Shown here one piece after another: positions 27,117 through 36,230 of a DNA stretch of 64,000 nt. Source of the stretch: Streptomyces sp. NRRL F-5135 (GTDB lineage Bacteria; Actinomycetota; Actinomycetes; Streptomycetales; Streptomycetaceae). How positions within the stretch are numbered: the stretch's first letter is position 1; each line of letters begins with the position of its first letter. The translations under genes and the position numbers were made by a program. The notes below the pieces were generated by a model that made no database searches, was not told where the DNA came from, and saw only the letters and a program-made list of their open reading frames with translations. The DNA is taken from assembly GCF_000719775.1 (NCBI RefSeq), contig NZ_JOHR01000004.1, positions 186,001 through 250,000 of the forward strand, given 5' to 3'.

Positions 27117-28040
27117 TCAGCCGGTGATGGTGTCACCGGCCTTCACGGGCCGCCGCCAGGGATGGGCCAGCGTCGCCATGAACGACTCGGTCCTCGGGAA
27201 GGAAGCGGGGTCCACCAGACCGACCGCCGCCGGCTCCCGCCCCGGCCGCCAGGTGAAGCTGCCGAACGCCCGGTCCCAGATCGAAAGATCGGAGCCGTAG
27301 TGCCCGGCCTCGGCCAGATCGGTGCTGTGGTGCAGCCGGTGCTGCTCCGGACTAGCGAAGACATGGTTCAGCGGGCCGAGCCGGACGGTGACGTTGGCAT
27401 GGACGAAATACCCCTGCGCGACCACGAACAGCCCCACCCCGAAGACGGACGTCTCCGAGAACCCCACGAGCGCCAGCGACAGTTGGGTACACCCCTGGGC
27501 GATGAGGATGTCGGCGATGTGATTGACACCGTTGTTGCCGACATTGACCTTCTCGGGTACGTGGTGGACGCCGTGCAGCCGCCACAGCCAGCGGTTGGTG
27601 TGCCCCAGACGATGGACCGTGTAACTGGCCAGCGAGCCCAGCAGCAGGGCGAGGGGTATCTCGGCCCAGAGCGGCAGCACGGGGTCGGGACGGGCCAAGG
27701 CACTCACCCCGCCGAGCACCAGCGACTGCGCCACACCGCCGCCCACCGCCGTCAGCGTGTAGTACACGCCGTACGAGACCCACTCCCGGCGGGTGGGGTG
27801 CCAGGACCGCTGGTAAGGGATCAGACGCTCCAGCGCCGCCAGATAGCCGATGACCGAGAGCTGGAAGACGAAAGTGGTCCGGCCGGTGTCCCAGTCGCCG
27901 CGCACGGCTATGGCGAACACACCCGCGATCGAGAGGAGCAGTATCGGATACGCGACCAGGGCCAGCAGTGCCCGTGCCGTCTCCCGCGCGCCACGCTCCG
28001 GCCGGGAAGCACCCGCGCTCCCGGGCGATGTACCGGGCAT
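27117..28040 (-). CDS. ftdA: Sterol desaturase/fatty acid hydroxylase-family PTM hydroxylase (FtdA-like)
   Basis: This 307-residue integral membrane di-iron hydroxylase has four or five hydrophobic segments (for example ALLALVAYPILLLSIAGVFAI). The histidine clusters of the family are HRLGHTNRWLWRLHGVHH and EQHRLHHSTD. Its homologues in PTM clusters hydroxylate the ornithine-derived part of the tetramate (the SD enzyme of the HSAF pathway). The ATG at 28040 has the strong ribosome binding site AAGGGGG. It is the first gene of the minus-strand cluster, 319 bp upstream of the synthase, with its own upstream region. Confidence 0.9.
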   Translation of the reverse strand: MPGTSPGSAGASRPERGARETARALLALVAYPILLLSIAGVFAIAVRGDWDTGRTTFVFQLSVIGYLAALERLIPYQRSWHPTRREWVSYGVYYTLTAVGGGVAQSLVLGGVSALARPDPVLPLWAEIPLALLLGSLASYTVHRLGHTNRWLWRLHGVHHVPEKVNVGNNGVNHIADILIAQGCTQLSLALVGFSETSVFGVGLFVVAQGYFVHANVTVRLGPLNHVFASPEQHRLHHSTDLAEAGHYGSDLSIWDRAFGSFTWRPGREPAAVGLVDPASFPRTESFMATLAHPWRRPVKAGDTITG

Positions 28041-28487
28041 GTCGCCCCCTTCGCTGGTGGTCGGGCCCGTCGGCCGACGGGCTCGCTGGTGGACAGGCCC
28101 ACGGCGGACGAGCTCGTCGAGGCGACGGGCTCGCTGACGCACGGGCGGGTACCGGACGGAACGGCGAGTGTGCGCGGCCGCCGTCCGCCGTCCGACACGA
28201 CGGGGCCACCGTGTGACATTTTGCTGTGGTTCAACTACGCGGGGCAATCGCGGCAGGTCGGCGTGCGGGGTCTCATCGGCCTACTTGATCGTCAACGCGC
28301 GCCCCCGGCGCAACCCCGATACCGGTCTCATCCCCGCATGAAATCGTGCGCGACGGTGAAAGGGGGGAGGCGGGGGCGCGGGGGCTGCGGGGGCGGTCGA
28401 ATCGTCGGACGCGCCGGGGCCGGCCATCAGCCCGTCGGGCGGTTGCGCGACACCCCGGCCGGGGAAACCGCGTCCGGCCCGCCTCGG
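28041..28487. other. Intergenic region with no recognisable gene
   Basis: This 447-bp region lies between the PTM hydroxylase and a GNAT fragment. I see only scattered short open frames without family features. It must contain the hydroxylase promoter, but no convincing -35/-10 pair was found. A mild A/T-rich spot lies around 28217-28240. Confidence 0.5.
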
Positions 28488-29045
28488 TCACCCCTCCGGC
28501 TCCTCCTGGGTGAGCCGCAGTTGCAGGGCCGGATGGCGCGGCGCGGTGAAGCCGAGGGAGCGGTAGAGGCCCAGGCCGTCCCCGGTGGCGTTCAGGCCGA
28601 TCACCCGGGCCCCGGTGCCGGTGGCGAACCAGTCCAGCAGCGCGGCGAGGCAGGCACGGGCATGACCGAGCCCACGGCGGCGCGGGTCGGTGGACACGTT
28701 GAAGACATGACCGTGCACGCCGCTCAGGTTGAGCGGACCCGGGGCGTGCCGGTCGGTGGTGTATCGGCCCAGGCCGACGGGCGCCTCACCCGGCGCCCGG
28801 CCCTCGACCAGGACTTTTGGCGCCGGGCGCGGGAGGCGCGGGACGCGGGCCGGCCTGGACCGGAGAGCCCGGAGTCCGGACAAGGTCCAGGAGGGGGCCG
28901 GGGGCCGGCGCGGGCTGCTTCCGGCGTACGGGTCCGCCCTCCCGCCGCCGGGCGTCGGCCGGATGACGTGCCGACGCACCCCGTCGGGCGTGGGGCGGCG
29001 TGCCGACGCACCCCGCGGGCGCGGGGCCGACGGCATCGCCGTCAC
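28488..29045 (-). CDS. GNAT-type acetyltransferase with a non-homologous N-terminus, possibly truncated
   Basis: The C-terminal half is a recognisable GNAT domain. GHVFNVSTDPRRRGLGHARACL is the acetyl-CoA-binding motif A, and GLYRSLGF is the usual helix-loop near the end. The N-terminal about 85 residues (Arg/Pro-rich, RADPYAGSSPRRPPAP) do not resemble the first helices and strands of a GNAT fold, so the gene may be 5'-truncated, frameshifted or started at the wrong codon. The nearby DNA has a direct repeat of CGTGCCGACGCACCCCG (28967-29013 area), which suggests local rearrangement. The substrate is unknown. Confidence 0.5.
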   Translation of the reverse strand: MTAMPSAPRPRGASARRPTPDGVRRHVIRPTPGGGRADPYAGSSPRRPPAPSWTLSGLRALRSRPARVPRLPRPAPKVLVEGRAPGEAPVGLGRYTTDRHAPGPLNLSGVHGHVFNVSTDPRRRGLGHARACLAALLDWFATGTGARVIGLNATGDGLGLYRSLGFTAPRHPALQLRLTQEEPEG

Positions 29046-29060
29046 CCCGCGAGTGCGGCG

Positions 29061-29978
29061 TCAGCGCGCCGGGGTGCCCTGCGGCTGCGGAGTGATGCCC
29101 AGCGCGGTCGTGTACTTCGACAGCACGAGCTTGCCGATCGCCGGGTACGAGCCCAGCGGTTCGGCCGTCGCGCAGTCCGCCTCCTTGAGCGCCGCGTCCA
29201 GCAGCCCCTCGGGCAGCTCGGGACCGACCAGGTACGGCGCCAGCGCCAGCTGGGTCGAGCCGGCCGCGCGCAGCTGCTCCGCGATGGCGGCCACCGAGCC
29301 TTCCTGGTCCAGGGCCGCGGCCATCACCGGCAGCGCGAGCCGCGCGGCCAGCAGCATCCCGGTGATGCCCGCCGCCTGGACCGCCTCCTCGCCGCCCACC
29401 GTGCCGAGGATGATCCCGTCGGCCGCCGTGGCGACCGTGAACAGCCGGGCGCGGTCGGCCCGGGCGAGACCGGCCTCCGACAGGCGTACGTGCAGCCCTT
29501 CGGCGAGCAGCGGGTGCGGACCGAGCACGTCCGTCAGCTCCGCGGCCGCGCCGCCGGCCTCGACAGCCTCGCCTATCCGCGCGATCAGAGCGCTGTCCGG
29601 CCCTGCCAGCAGCGGTACGACGACCGCGACCGGGCCCTCGGGCTCGCTGACCTCCCGGCCCAGGGACTTGGCCAGTTCGTAGCGCTCGGTACGCAGCGCC
29701 GCGGCGCCGGCCAGCACCGCCTGGAGCGAGGGGTACTGGTCGTCGCCCTCCAGGAAGCCGATGCCCGCTTCCAGGCCGGGCAGCTCGGAACGGGCGATGC
29801 TGACGAGCTCCTCGGCCAGACCACGCACGGCGGCCGAGGGCGTGCCGGGGACGGCCAGGACGAGCGCGGGAGCGCCATCGGGAGCCGCGACCGGCTCCGG
29901 GCGGCGGTGGCGCCCCGACTGTCGGGGTCGCGGCATTCGTACGGGCAGGCCGGATGCGGGCCCAGTGGGGGTGCTCAT
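29061..29978 (-). CDS. CbiX/sirohydrochlorin chelatase-like protein lacking the usual metal-site His
   Basis: This 305-residue cytoplasmic protein has the two-repeat layout of CbiX/SirB-type chelatases: ALVLAVPGTPSAAVRGLAEEL, VVVPLLAGPDSALIARIGEAV, DVLGPHPLLAEGL, and a second half around LALAPYLVGPELPEGLLDAAL. In true chelatases the first motif reads HGS or HGT; here it is VPGTP, and no His replaces it. Chelation is therefore doubtful, and a structural or regulatory role is possible. The ATG at 29978 gives MSTPTGPAS but has no clear ribosome binding site. Confidence 0.7.
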   Translation of the reverse strand: MSTPTGPASGLPVRMPRPRQSGRHRRPEPVAAPDGAPALVLAVPGTPSAAVRGLAEELVSIARSELPGLEAGIGFLEGDDQYPSLQAVLAGAAALRTERYELAKSLGREVSEPEGPVAVVVPLLAGPDSALIARIGEAVEAGGAAAELTDVLGPHPLLAEGLHVRLSEAGLARADRARLFTVATAADGIILGTVGGEEAVQAAGITGMLLAARLALPVMAAALDQEGSVAAIAEQLRAAGSTQLALAPYLVGPELPEGLLDAALKEADCATAEPLGSYPAIGKLVLSKYTTALGITPQPQGTPAR

Positions 29979-30040
29979 GGCGTCGAATGCTACTGGTTTC
30001 GTGGCTTCCGCTGTTCGGTCAGGGGGCGGCGGGGAACCGT

Positions 30041-30072
30041 CTGTCCTTATTTATCCGTTAGGTATTTTTCCG
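30041..30072. promoter_or_regulatory. AT-rich intergenic island
   Basis: An A/T-rich island between the CbiX-like gene and the kinase gene contains TTATCCGTT (30051-30059). The same nonamer is present in inverse orientation in the AT-rich patch upstream of the PTM synthase (26922-26930). It could carry the promoter of the CbiX-like gene, which starts 60 bp away on the minus strand. Confidence 0.35.
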
Positions 30073-30073
30073 C

Positions 30074-31111
30074 TCATCCATCCCGTTCTGTCGGGATGTT
30101 CAGCAGGTGTGGATCGCGTGGCAGTCGCAGCGAATCCGTGGCGAGCGCCCCCGCCACGAGCAGTGCCCCCGCCAGTGGGTCCGCCGTCGCGGGTACCGGC
30201 GCGGCATGCGGCAGCCGCCGGGCCAGCTCGGCGCGCAGGGGGTCGAGGAACGGGTCGCCGAGCTTCAACAGACCGCCCGTCAGGGCGACTTCGGGCGAAC
30301 CGGAGGCGGGGCAGACCGCCTCGGCAGCCTCCGCGACATGGCGGGCGGCGGCCGACATGATGCTCCGCGCGACCGGATCGTCGGCCGCGCACCGGGCCAC
30401 CTCCGGTGCGAAGGAGGCCAGGACGGCGGGCCGGTCGGTGCGTGGATAGAGCAGCCCCGGCATCCCGTCGGCGGGCCCGAACGCGTCCTCCATCCTGGAC
30501 AACAGTGCGGGCGAACCTCCGCTCCGGCCGTCGTGCGCGCGCAGGGCCGCCTCCAGCCCGGCGCGGCCGATCCAGGCGCCGCCCCCGCAGTCCCCGAGCA
30601 GATGGCCCCAGCCGTCCGCCCGCCGCCAGTCCGTCAGGCCGGTGCCCAGGGCGATGAGCCCCGTACCGGCCGCGACGACCGCCCCCGGGCGCTGGCCGAG
30701 GGCTCCGGCGTACGCGGTGACGGCATCCGCGGCCAGCGCCACTTTCCGTACGCCCAGCGCCCCGTGCAGCGCGGCGGGCAGCTCGGCGCGCAACGCGTCA
30801 CCGAGCGACGCCATCCCGGCCGCTCCGATGGCGACCGCGGCCGGCCGCGCCGTACCACCGCCGCGGTGCGCCCCCACCGTCGCCAGCAGCGACTCCACGG
30901 CGGGCAGCAGCCGGCCGAGGAGGTCGGCCGGGTCGATGCCGGAGGGGCCCGTACGGACCGGCTCGGCGGAGGTGACCGTGGCGAGGGCGGCGACCCGGCC
31001 CGTACCGTCGGCGTTCCCGCTCCCGCCACTGGCCGAGCCGAGCGCGACCCGCAGACCCGAACCGCCCGAGTCGACGCCCAGCACCCAGCTCACATGCCCG
31101 GCTGAGCTCAT
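30074..31111 (-). CDS. BadF/BadG-type N-acetylglucosamine kinase-like protein
   Basis: This 345-residue ASKHA-fold ATPase has phosphate-1 LGVDSGGSGLRV, phosphate-2 AAGTGLIALG, the NagK-like GWGHLLGDCGGGAWIGRAGLEAAL, and the adenosine motif VALTGGLLKLGDPF. Members phosphorylate N-acetylglucosamine and related hexosamines. The ATG at 31111 has GGAG at a 7-bp spacing. It is not in an operon with sugar genes here, but it is the only hexosamine kinase candidate in the window and so could supply the phosphorylation step missing from the galactosaminide locus 20 kb away. That link is speculative. Confidence 0.85.
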   Translation of the reverse strand: MSSAGHVSWVLGVDSGGSGLRVALGSASGGSGNADGTGRVAALATVTSAEPVRTGPSGIDPADLLGRLLPAVESLLATVGAHRGGGTARPAAVAIGAAGMASLGDALRAELPAALHGALGVRKVALAADAVTAYAGALGQRPGAVVAAGTGLIALGTGLTDWRRADGWGHLLGDCGGGAWIGRAGLEAALRAHDGRSGGSPALLSRMEDAFGPADGMPGLLYPRTDRPAVLASFAPEVARCAADDPVARSIMSAAARHVAEAAEAVCPASGSPEVALTGGLLKLGDPFLDPLRAELARRLPHAAPVPATADPLAGALLVAGALATDSLRLPRDPHLLNIPTERDG

Positions 31112-31409
31112 GGACCGGCTCCAGGATGAGTGGGAGGGAAACGGTGGGGAAAGGCGAGGAATTGAAGAGAGACGAGAACGAACGGCGAGTGACGGCGGCA
31201 GCCTAACCCGAGCCCCGGCGCTCGGGCGAGGAACCGCTCGCATCATGAAGAGGAACCGCTCGCGGCATGAATCCGGCCGGACTCGGCATACGCGTGCCGA
31301 CCGGTGACCACGGAGCGGTGTCCGTGAACGGCGGTTGCCGACAGGACCGTTGCTCTCCCTTCGTCCTGGATTGGTGGGCCCGTCCCGTGGGCCAGTAGAG
31401 TGATCCGCT

Positions 31410-32087
31410 GTGGCAGCACGACCCTTGAACGAACTAGTCGAATCCGGGTGGGCGGACGCGCTGCGCCCCGTGGCCGGGCGCATCGCCGCGATGGGCGATT
31501 TCCTGCGAGCCGAGATCGCGGCCGGCCGTACTTACCTGCCGGCCGGCGGGCATGTCCTGCGTGCCTTTCAGCAACCCTTCGACGAGGTGCGGGTGCTGAT
31601 CGTCGGGCAGGACCCCTATCCGACGCCGGGAATGGCCATCGGGCACAGCTTCGCGGTGTCGCCCGACGTGCGTTCCCTGCCCGGCAGCCTGGAGAACATC
31701 TTCCGGGAACTGCAGTCGGACCTCGGACTGCCCCGGCCGTCCAACGGGGACCTCACACCGTGGACGCGTCAAGGCGTGCTGCTGCTGAACAGGGCGCTCA
31801 CCACCGCCCCTCGCAAGCCCGCCGCCCACCGCGGCAAGGGGTGGGAGGAAGTGACCGAACAGGCCATCCGCGCCCTGGTGGCGCGGGGCAAGCCGCTGGT
31901 GTCCGTCCTCTGGGGCCGTGACGCCCGGAACCTCCGGCCCTTCCTCGGCGACCTGCCCGCGATCGAGTCCGCCCATCCCTCCCCGATGTCCGCGGACCGG
32001 GGATTCTTCGGCTCGCGGCCCTTCAGCCGCGCCAACGACCTTCTGGTCCGCCAAGGAGCACAGCCGGTGGACTGGCGACTGCCGTAG
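31410..32087 (+). CDS. ung: Uracil-DNA glycosylase, family 1
   Basis: Removes uracil from DNA in base excision repair. The 225-residue protein carries the catalytic motif [16 protein letters not shown] and the DNA-intercalation motif [18 protein letters not shown], both diagnostic of family 1 (Ung). Length is normal. The start is GTG at 31410 with a weak upstream site. The GH67 gene begins only 16 bp after its stop on the same strand, an unusual partner, so the two may share a transcript. Confidence 0.95.
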   Translation: MAARPLNELVESGWADALRPVAGRIAAMGDFLRAEIAAGRTYLPAGGHVLRAFQQPFDEVRVLIVGQDPYPTPGMAIGHSFAVSPDVRSLPGSLENIFRELQSDLGLPRPSNGDLTPWTRQGVLLLNRALTTAPRKPAAHRGKGWEEVTEQAIRALVARGKPLVSVLWGRDARNLRPFLGDLPAIESAHPSPMSADRGFFGSRPFSRANDLLVRQGAQPVDWRLP

Positions 32088-32103
32088 CCCCCGGGAGGAT
32101 CTC

Positions 32104-34164
32104 GTGACCGACGCGCCCCGCGGCCCCGGCCCCGCTTCCGAACCACCCGGACCGCCCGTCTTCTCCGTACCGCGGACGGAAGCCGACCCCGCCTGGCTGC
32201 CGCCGGAGGCGTTCCGCGCGCTCGGCTCCCGGCGCGTCCTCGTCAGCGGGACAGGCCCCCTCGTGGACACCGCGCACGGTGAGGTGGCCGCGGCCTGCGA
32301 GCGGTTCGGCGGTACGGTGACGCGCGCACGAGAAGGGACCGCGTCGACCGGTCCCGCGTACGACCTGCTGCTGTGCCTGGAAGAGGCCGCCGAACGCGGC
32401 GACGAGGGGTTCACGCTGGCCCGGGAGCGGGGCAGGACGGTGGTGACGGCCACGGGGCAGCGCGGACTGCTTCACGGACTGTTCCACGTCGTACGGCTCG
32501 GCGCGGCCGCGTTCGACGGCGAGCACGCGCCCGAGGCGCACCGCCCCGCGCTGGCCACGCGCATGCTGGACCACTGGGACAACGTGGCCGTCCACCCGGT
32601 GATGGGACAGGTGGAGCGGGGGTACGCGGGCGGCTCGCTGTTCTGGCGCGACGGCCGGGCGCGCGGCGACCTGGAGCGGGTGCGGGCGTACGGTCGGCTG
32701 CTCGCGGCGTGCGGGATCAACGCGGTCTCCGTGAACAACGTCAACGTCCACGAGGCCGAGGCACATCTGCTGACCGACCGGATCGGGGACGTGGCGGACA
32801 TCGCGGACGCGTTGCGCCCCTACGGGATCAGGACGCACCTGTCGGTCACCTTCGCCGCGCCGGTCGTGCTCGGCGGGCTCACCACGGCCGACCCGCTCCA
32901 GGAGGAGGTACGCGCATGGTGGGCCGGGGCGACCGAGCGGGTGTACGCGGCGATACCGGACTTCGGCGGGTACGTGGTGAAGGCGGACTCGGAGGGGCAG
33001 CCGGGACCCTTCGCCTACGGCCGCAGCCACGCGGACGGCGCCAACCTGCTCGCCGACGCGCTCGCCCCGTACGGCGGCACCGTGCACTGGCGTGCCTTCG
33101 TCTACGACCACCGGCAGGACTGGCGGGACCGGACGACCGACCGCGCACGGGCCGCGTACGACCACTTCGTGCCGCTCGACGGCGCCTTCCGGGACAACGC
33201 CGTGCTCCAGGTGAAGCACGGGCCGGTGGACTTCCAGACACGTGAGCCCGTCTCACCGGTCATCGGCGCCATGCCGCGCACCCGGCTGGCGGTGGAGATC
33301 CAGGCGACGCAGGAGTACACCGGCCAGCAGCGGCACGTGTGCGCGCTCGCGCCGATGTGGAGCCAGGTGCTGCGGTTCCGCCCCGGCGGCGCGGCGGCGG
33401 CCCGCGTCGGCGAGCTGGTGCGGGGCGGACTCGTCGCGGTGTCCAACGCCGGTGACGACCCGTACTGGACCGGGCACCCCCTCGCCCAGGCGAACCTGTA
33501 CGCCGTGGGGCGGCTCGGCTGGCAGCCGGACGCGGACCCCCTCGCGCTCCTGGACGAGTGGATCGAGCTGACCTTCACACCGGAGGCCGGCCCCGACCCG
33601 GAACGCCTGCGCGCCGGGCTGCGCGCCGTCCTGCGCGACTCGTGGCGCACGTACGAGAAGTACACCGCGCCGCTCGGCGTGGGTTTCATGGTGCAGCCGG
33701 GCCATCACTACGGGCCGAGCGTGGACGGGTACGAGTACAGCCCCTGGGGCACCTACCACTTCGCCGACCGGAACGGGATCGGCGTCGACCGCAGCCGCGC
33801 CACGGGCACCGGGTACGCGGGACAGTACGCCGCGCCGTGGGCCGAGGTGTACGAGTCGGCCGGCACCTGCCCCGACGAGCTGCTGCTGTTCTTCCACCAC
33901 GTGCCCTACGGCCATGTGCTGCAGAGCGGCACGACCGTGATCCAGCACATCTACGACACGCGTTTCGAGGGCGTGGCCGAGGTGGCGGCGGCGCGGGAGA
34001 CCTGGGCCTCGCTCGCCGGCCTGGTCGACGACGCGCGGCACGCCCGGGTGGCGGAGCGCTACGAGGAACAGCTCCGCTGCGCCCGCGAGTGGCGGGACCA
34101 GGTGAACAGCTACTTCTTCCGCAAGTCCGGTGTACCGGACGCCCACGGCCGTCGCATTCACTGA
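32104..34164 (+). CDS. GH67 alpha-glucuronidase
   Basis: Cleaves (4-O-methyl)glucuronic acid from the non-reducing end of aldouronic acids derived from glucuronoxylan. The protein has 686 residues, typical for GH67. Family features seen are the N-terminal domain with the deoxyribose-like fold, SVNNVNVHEAEAHLLT, GGYVVKADSEGQPGPFAYGR (catalytic region), YQEYTGQQRH-like QEYTGQQRHVCALAPMW, and GHHYGPSVDGYEYSPWGTYH. No signal peptide is visible, so it acts inside the cell on imported oligosaccharides. The GTG at 32104 has a strong GGGAGGA site. The 3' end overlaps the convergent GH42 gene by 7 bp. Confidence 0.94.
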   Translation: MTDAPRGPGPASEPPGPPVFSVPRTEADPAWLPPEAFRALGSRRVLVSGTGPLVDTAHGEVAAACERFGGTVTRAREGTASTGPAYDLLLCLEEAAERGDEGFTLARERGRTVVTATGQRGLLHGLFHVVRLGAAAFDGEHAPEAHRPALATRMLDHWDNVAVHPVMGQVERGYAGGSLFWRDGRARGDLERVRAYGRLLAACGINAVSVNNVNVHEAEAHLLTDRIGDVADIADALRPYGIRTHLSVTFAAPVVLGGLTTADPLQEEVRAWWAGATERVYAAIPDFGGYVVKADSEGQPGPFAYGRSHADGANLLADALAPYGGTVHWRAFVYDHRQDWRDRTTDRARAAYDHFVPLDGAFRDNAVLQVKHGPVDFQTREPVSPVIGAMPRTRLAVEIQATQEYTGQQRHVCALAPMWSQVLRFRPGGAAAARVGELVRGGLVAVSNAGDDPYWTGHPLAQANLYAVGRLGWQPDADPLALLDEWIELTFTPEAGPDPERLRAGLRAVLRDSWRTYEKYTAPLGVGFMVQPGHHYGPSVDGYEYSPWGTYHFADRNGIGVDRSRATGTGYAGQYAAPWAEVYESAGTCPDELLLFFHHVPYGHVLQSGTTVIQHIYDTRFEGVAEVAAARETWASLAGLVDDARHARVAERYEEQLRCAREWRDQVNSYFFRKSGVPDAHGRRIH

Positions 34165-36230
34165 GCCCGCACCACCGCCACCCCGCGCGGGTCGAGGACG
34201 AGCGGGGCGCCCCGCTCGACCCGGCGCCCCGTCAGCAGGTCGGTGCCGGTGACGTGGGCGGTCAGGCGGGCCGGCTCGGGCGCGTGGTTGAGGAGGAAGT
34301 GCAGTCGGGTTCCGTCGGGGGCGACGCGCGTGGCGGTCTCCACGTCCGGCCGGTCGGCGTAGGGGCCGATCAGGTCGTGCCGGGCCAGGACGCGGCGTAC
34401 CACCGAGTCCACACCGGTCCGGTCCAGCGCCGTGGCGACGTACCAGCCCTCGCCCGCGCCGAAGGCGTGGCGGGTGACGGCCGGAGTGCCCGCGTAGAAG
34501 TCGGCCGTGTACGTGCCGACCGGCTCGGCGCCGCGCGGCAGGACGATCTCGAACACCAGGCGCGCGTCCGTGCGCACGGCGTCCGGGGTCTCGTCCTCGT
34601 CCGGTGCCTCGTCCGGCGCCTCGTTCTTGGTGCCGTGGAGGACGACGGGATGGGCGGTGTCCGCCGGGCGGGCGTCCCATTCGTCGACGCGGATGCCCAT
34701 GAGGGGGGCCAGCGGGCCGGGGACGTCGGACAGGAACGCCCGGTCGTGCTCGTCGACGCGGCCGGAGAGGAACGTGGCGAGGACCGTGCCACCGCGCGCG
34801 GCCACGGCCTCCAGCCGGGTGGCGAGATCGCCCTTGACCATGTGCAGGACGGGGGCGAGGACCACGTCGTAGGCGGAGAGGTCCGCGGTGACCGGGACGA
34901 CGTCGACGTCCGCTCCCGCCTCCCGGGCGGCCCGGTAGTAGGCGTGCGCCTGTTCCCGGTAGCGCAGCAGGCGGGTGGGGCCGTCGGAGATCTCCAGGGC
35001 CCACCAGCTGTCCCAGTCGAAGAGCAGGGCGACACGGGCCGGGGTGCGGGCCCCGAGCGCGGCGTCGCCCAGCAGCTCCAGCTCCATGCCCAGCGCGCTC
35101 ACCTCGCGGAAGACCCGGGTGTCGGCCCGGCCGCCGTGGCCGATGACCGCGCCGTGGTACTTCTCGCAGGCGCCCCGGGAGGCACGCATCTGGAAGTAGA
35201 GGACGGCGTCGGCGCCGTGGGCGACCGCCTGCCAGCCGGCCAGGCGCAGTTCGCCGGGGCGCTTGAGGGGGTTGACGTCACGGCTGGCCGTCGTGGAGGG
35301 AGTCTGTTCCATCAGCCAGAAGGGGGCGCCGTCCTTGAGTCCGCGCATCAGGTCGTGGGCGAGCGCGGGCCAGGTCGGCGGCGCGTCCAGGGGCGGGTAG
35401 TTGTCCCAGGAGGCGAAGTCGAGGTGGGGCGCCCAGCGGTGGTAGTCGAGCGGCCGGTACATGCCCATGAAGTTGGTGGTGACGGGCGTGTCGGGGCAGT
35501 GTGCGCGGATCGCCTCCTTCTCGGCGAGGAAACAGCCGAGGAGGGCGTCGGTGGTGAACCGCAGGAAGTCCAGGGTGATGCCCTGGAAGGCGGTGTGGTC
35601 GGGGCCGCGCCAGTGCTCGGTGAGCGCGCTGGGCGGCTCGATCTCGTCCCAGTCGGTGTACCGGTGCGACCAGAAGGTCGTCCACCAGGCGTCGTTGAGG
35701 GCGTCGAGGCCGCCGTGCCGCTCGCGCAGCCAGCCACGGAAGGCCACCGCGCACAGGTCGCAGTAGCAGGCACCGCCGTACTCGTTGCCGATGTGCCAGG
35801 CGAGGAGCGCCGGATGGTCCGCGTAGCGTTCGGCGAGGCGGCCGGCGAGCGCGGCGGCGGCCGTCTTGTAGACGGGTGAGCTGGGGCAGAAGTTGTGGCG
35901 CTGGCCGTAGCGGTGGCGGCGGCCCTCAAAGTCGGTCCGGTTGACCTCGGGGTGGGCGCGGGCCAGCCAGGGCGGGAGAGCGGCGGTTCCGGTGGCGAGG
36001 CAGACGCGTCGGCCCTCGGCGGCGGCGCGGTCCACGATCCGGTCGAGGACCGTGAAGTCGTGGACGTCCTCGGCGGGCTGGGTGAGGGACCAGGAGAAGA
36101 CACCGACGGTGAGGGTGTCGACGCGTGCCTGGGTGAACAGCCGGTGGTCGTCGTCCCAGACGGCCTCGGGCCACTGTTCCGGGTTGTAGTCGCCGCCGTA
36201 GGGGATCTTGCCGGTGCGGGGCGGGGTCAT
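34158..36230 (-). CDS. GH42 beta-galactosidase
   Basis: This intracellular 690-residue retaining beta-galactosidase starts with the family hallmark GKIPYGGDYNPEQWPE. It has the acid/base Glu in AWHIGNEYGGACYC with the zinc-binding Cys set (CYCDLC), the nucleophile Glu in FWLMEQTPSTT, then the trimerisation and C-terminal beta domains. Its ATG overlaps the stop of the YesL gene (ATGA), so it is the last gene of the importer operon. GH42 enzymes often act on galacto-oligosaccharides or beta-galactosyl/arabinosyl side chains of plant glycans. Confidence 0.94.
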   Translation of the reverse strand: MTPPRTGKIPYGGDYNPEQWPEAVWDDDHRLFTQARVDTLTVGVFSWSLTQPAEDVHDFTVLDRIVDRAAAEGRRVCLATGTAALPPWLARAHPEVNRTDFEGRRHRYGQRHNFCPSSPVYKTAAAALAGRLAERYADHPALLAWHIGNEYGGACYCDLCAVAFRGWLRERHGGLDALNDAWWTTFWSHRYTDWDEIEPPSALTEHWRGPDHTAFQGITLDFLRFTTDALLGCFLAEKEAIRAHCPDTPVTTNFMGMYRPLDYHRWAPHLDFASWDNYPPLDAPPTWPALAHDLMRGLKDGAPFWLMEQTPSTTASRDVNPLKRPGELRLAGWQAVAHGADAVLYFQMRASRGACEKYHGAVIGHGGRADTRVFREVSALGMELELLGDAALGARTPARVALLFDWDSWWALEISDGPTRLLRYREQAHAYYRAAREAGADVDVVPVTADLSAYDVVLAPVLHMVKGDLATRLEAVAARGGTVLATFLSGRVDEHDRAFLSDVPGPLAPLMGIRVDEWDARPADTAHPVVLHGTKNEAPDEAPDEDETPDAVRTDARLVFEIVLPRGAEPVGTYTADFYAGTPAVTRHAFGAGEGWYVATALDRTGVDSVVRRVLARHDLIGPYADRPDVETATRVAPDGTRLHFLLNHAPEPARLTAHVTGTDLLTGRRVERGAPLVLDPRGVAVVRAQ

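Noticed and set aside
1..28040. The P450 at the left edge as part of the PTM cluster
   Set aside because: It is 11 kb away on the other strand, separated by a complete sugar locus and terminators.
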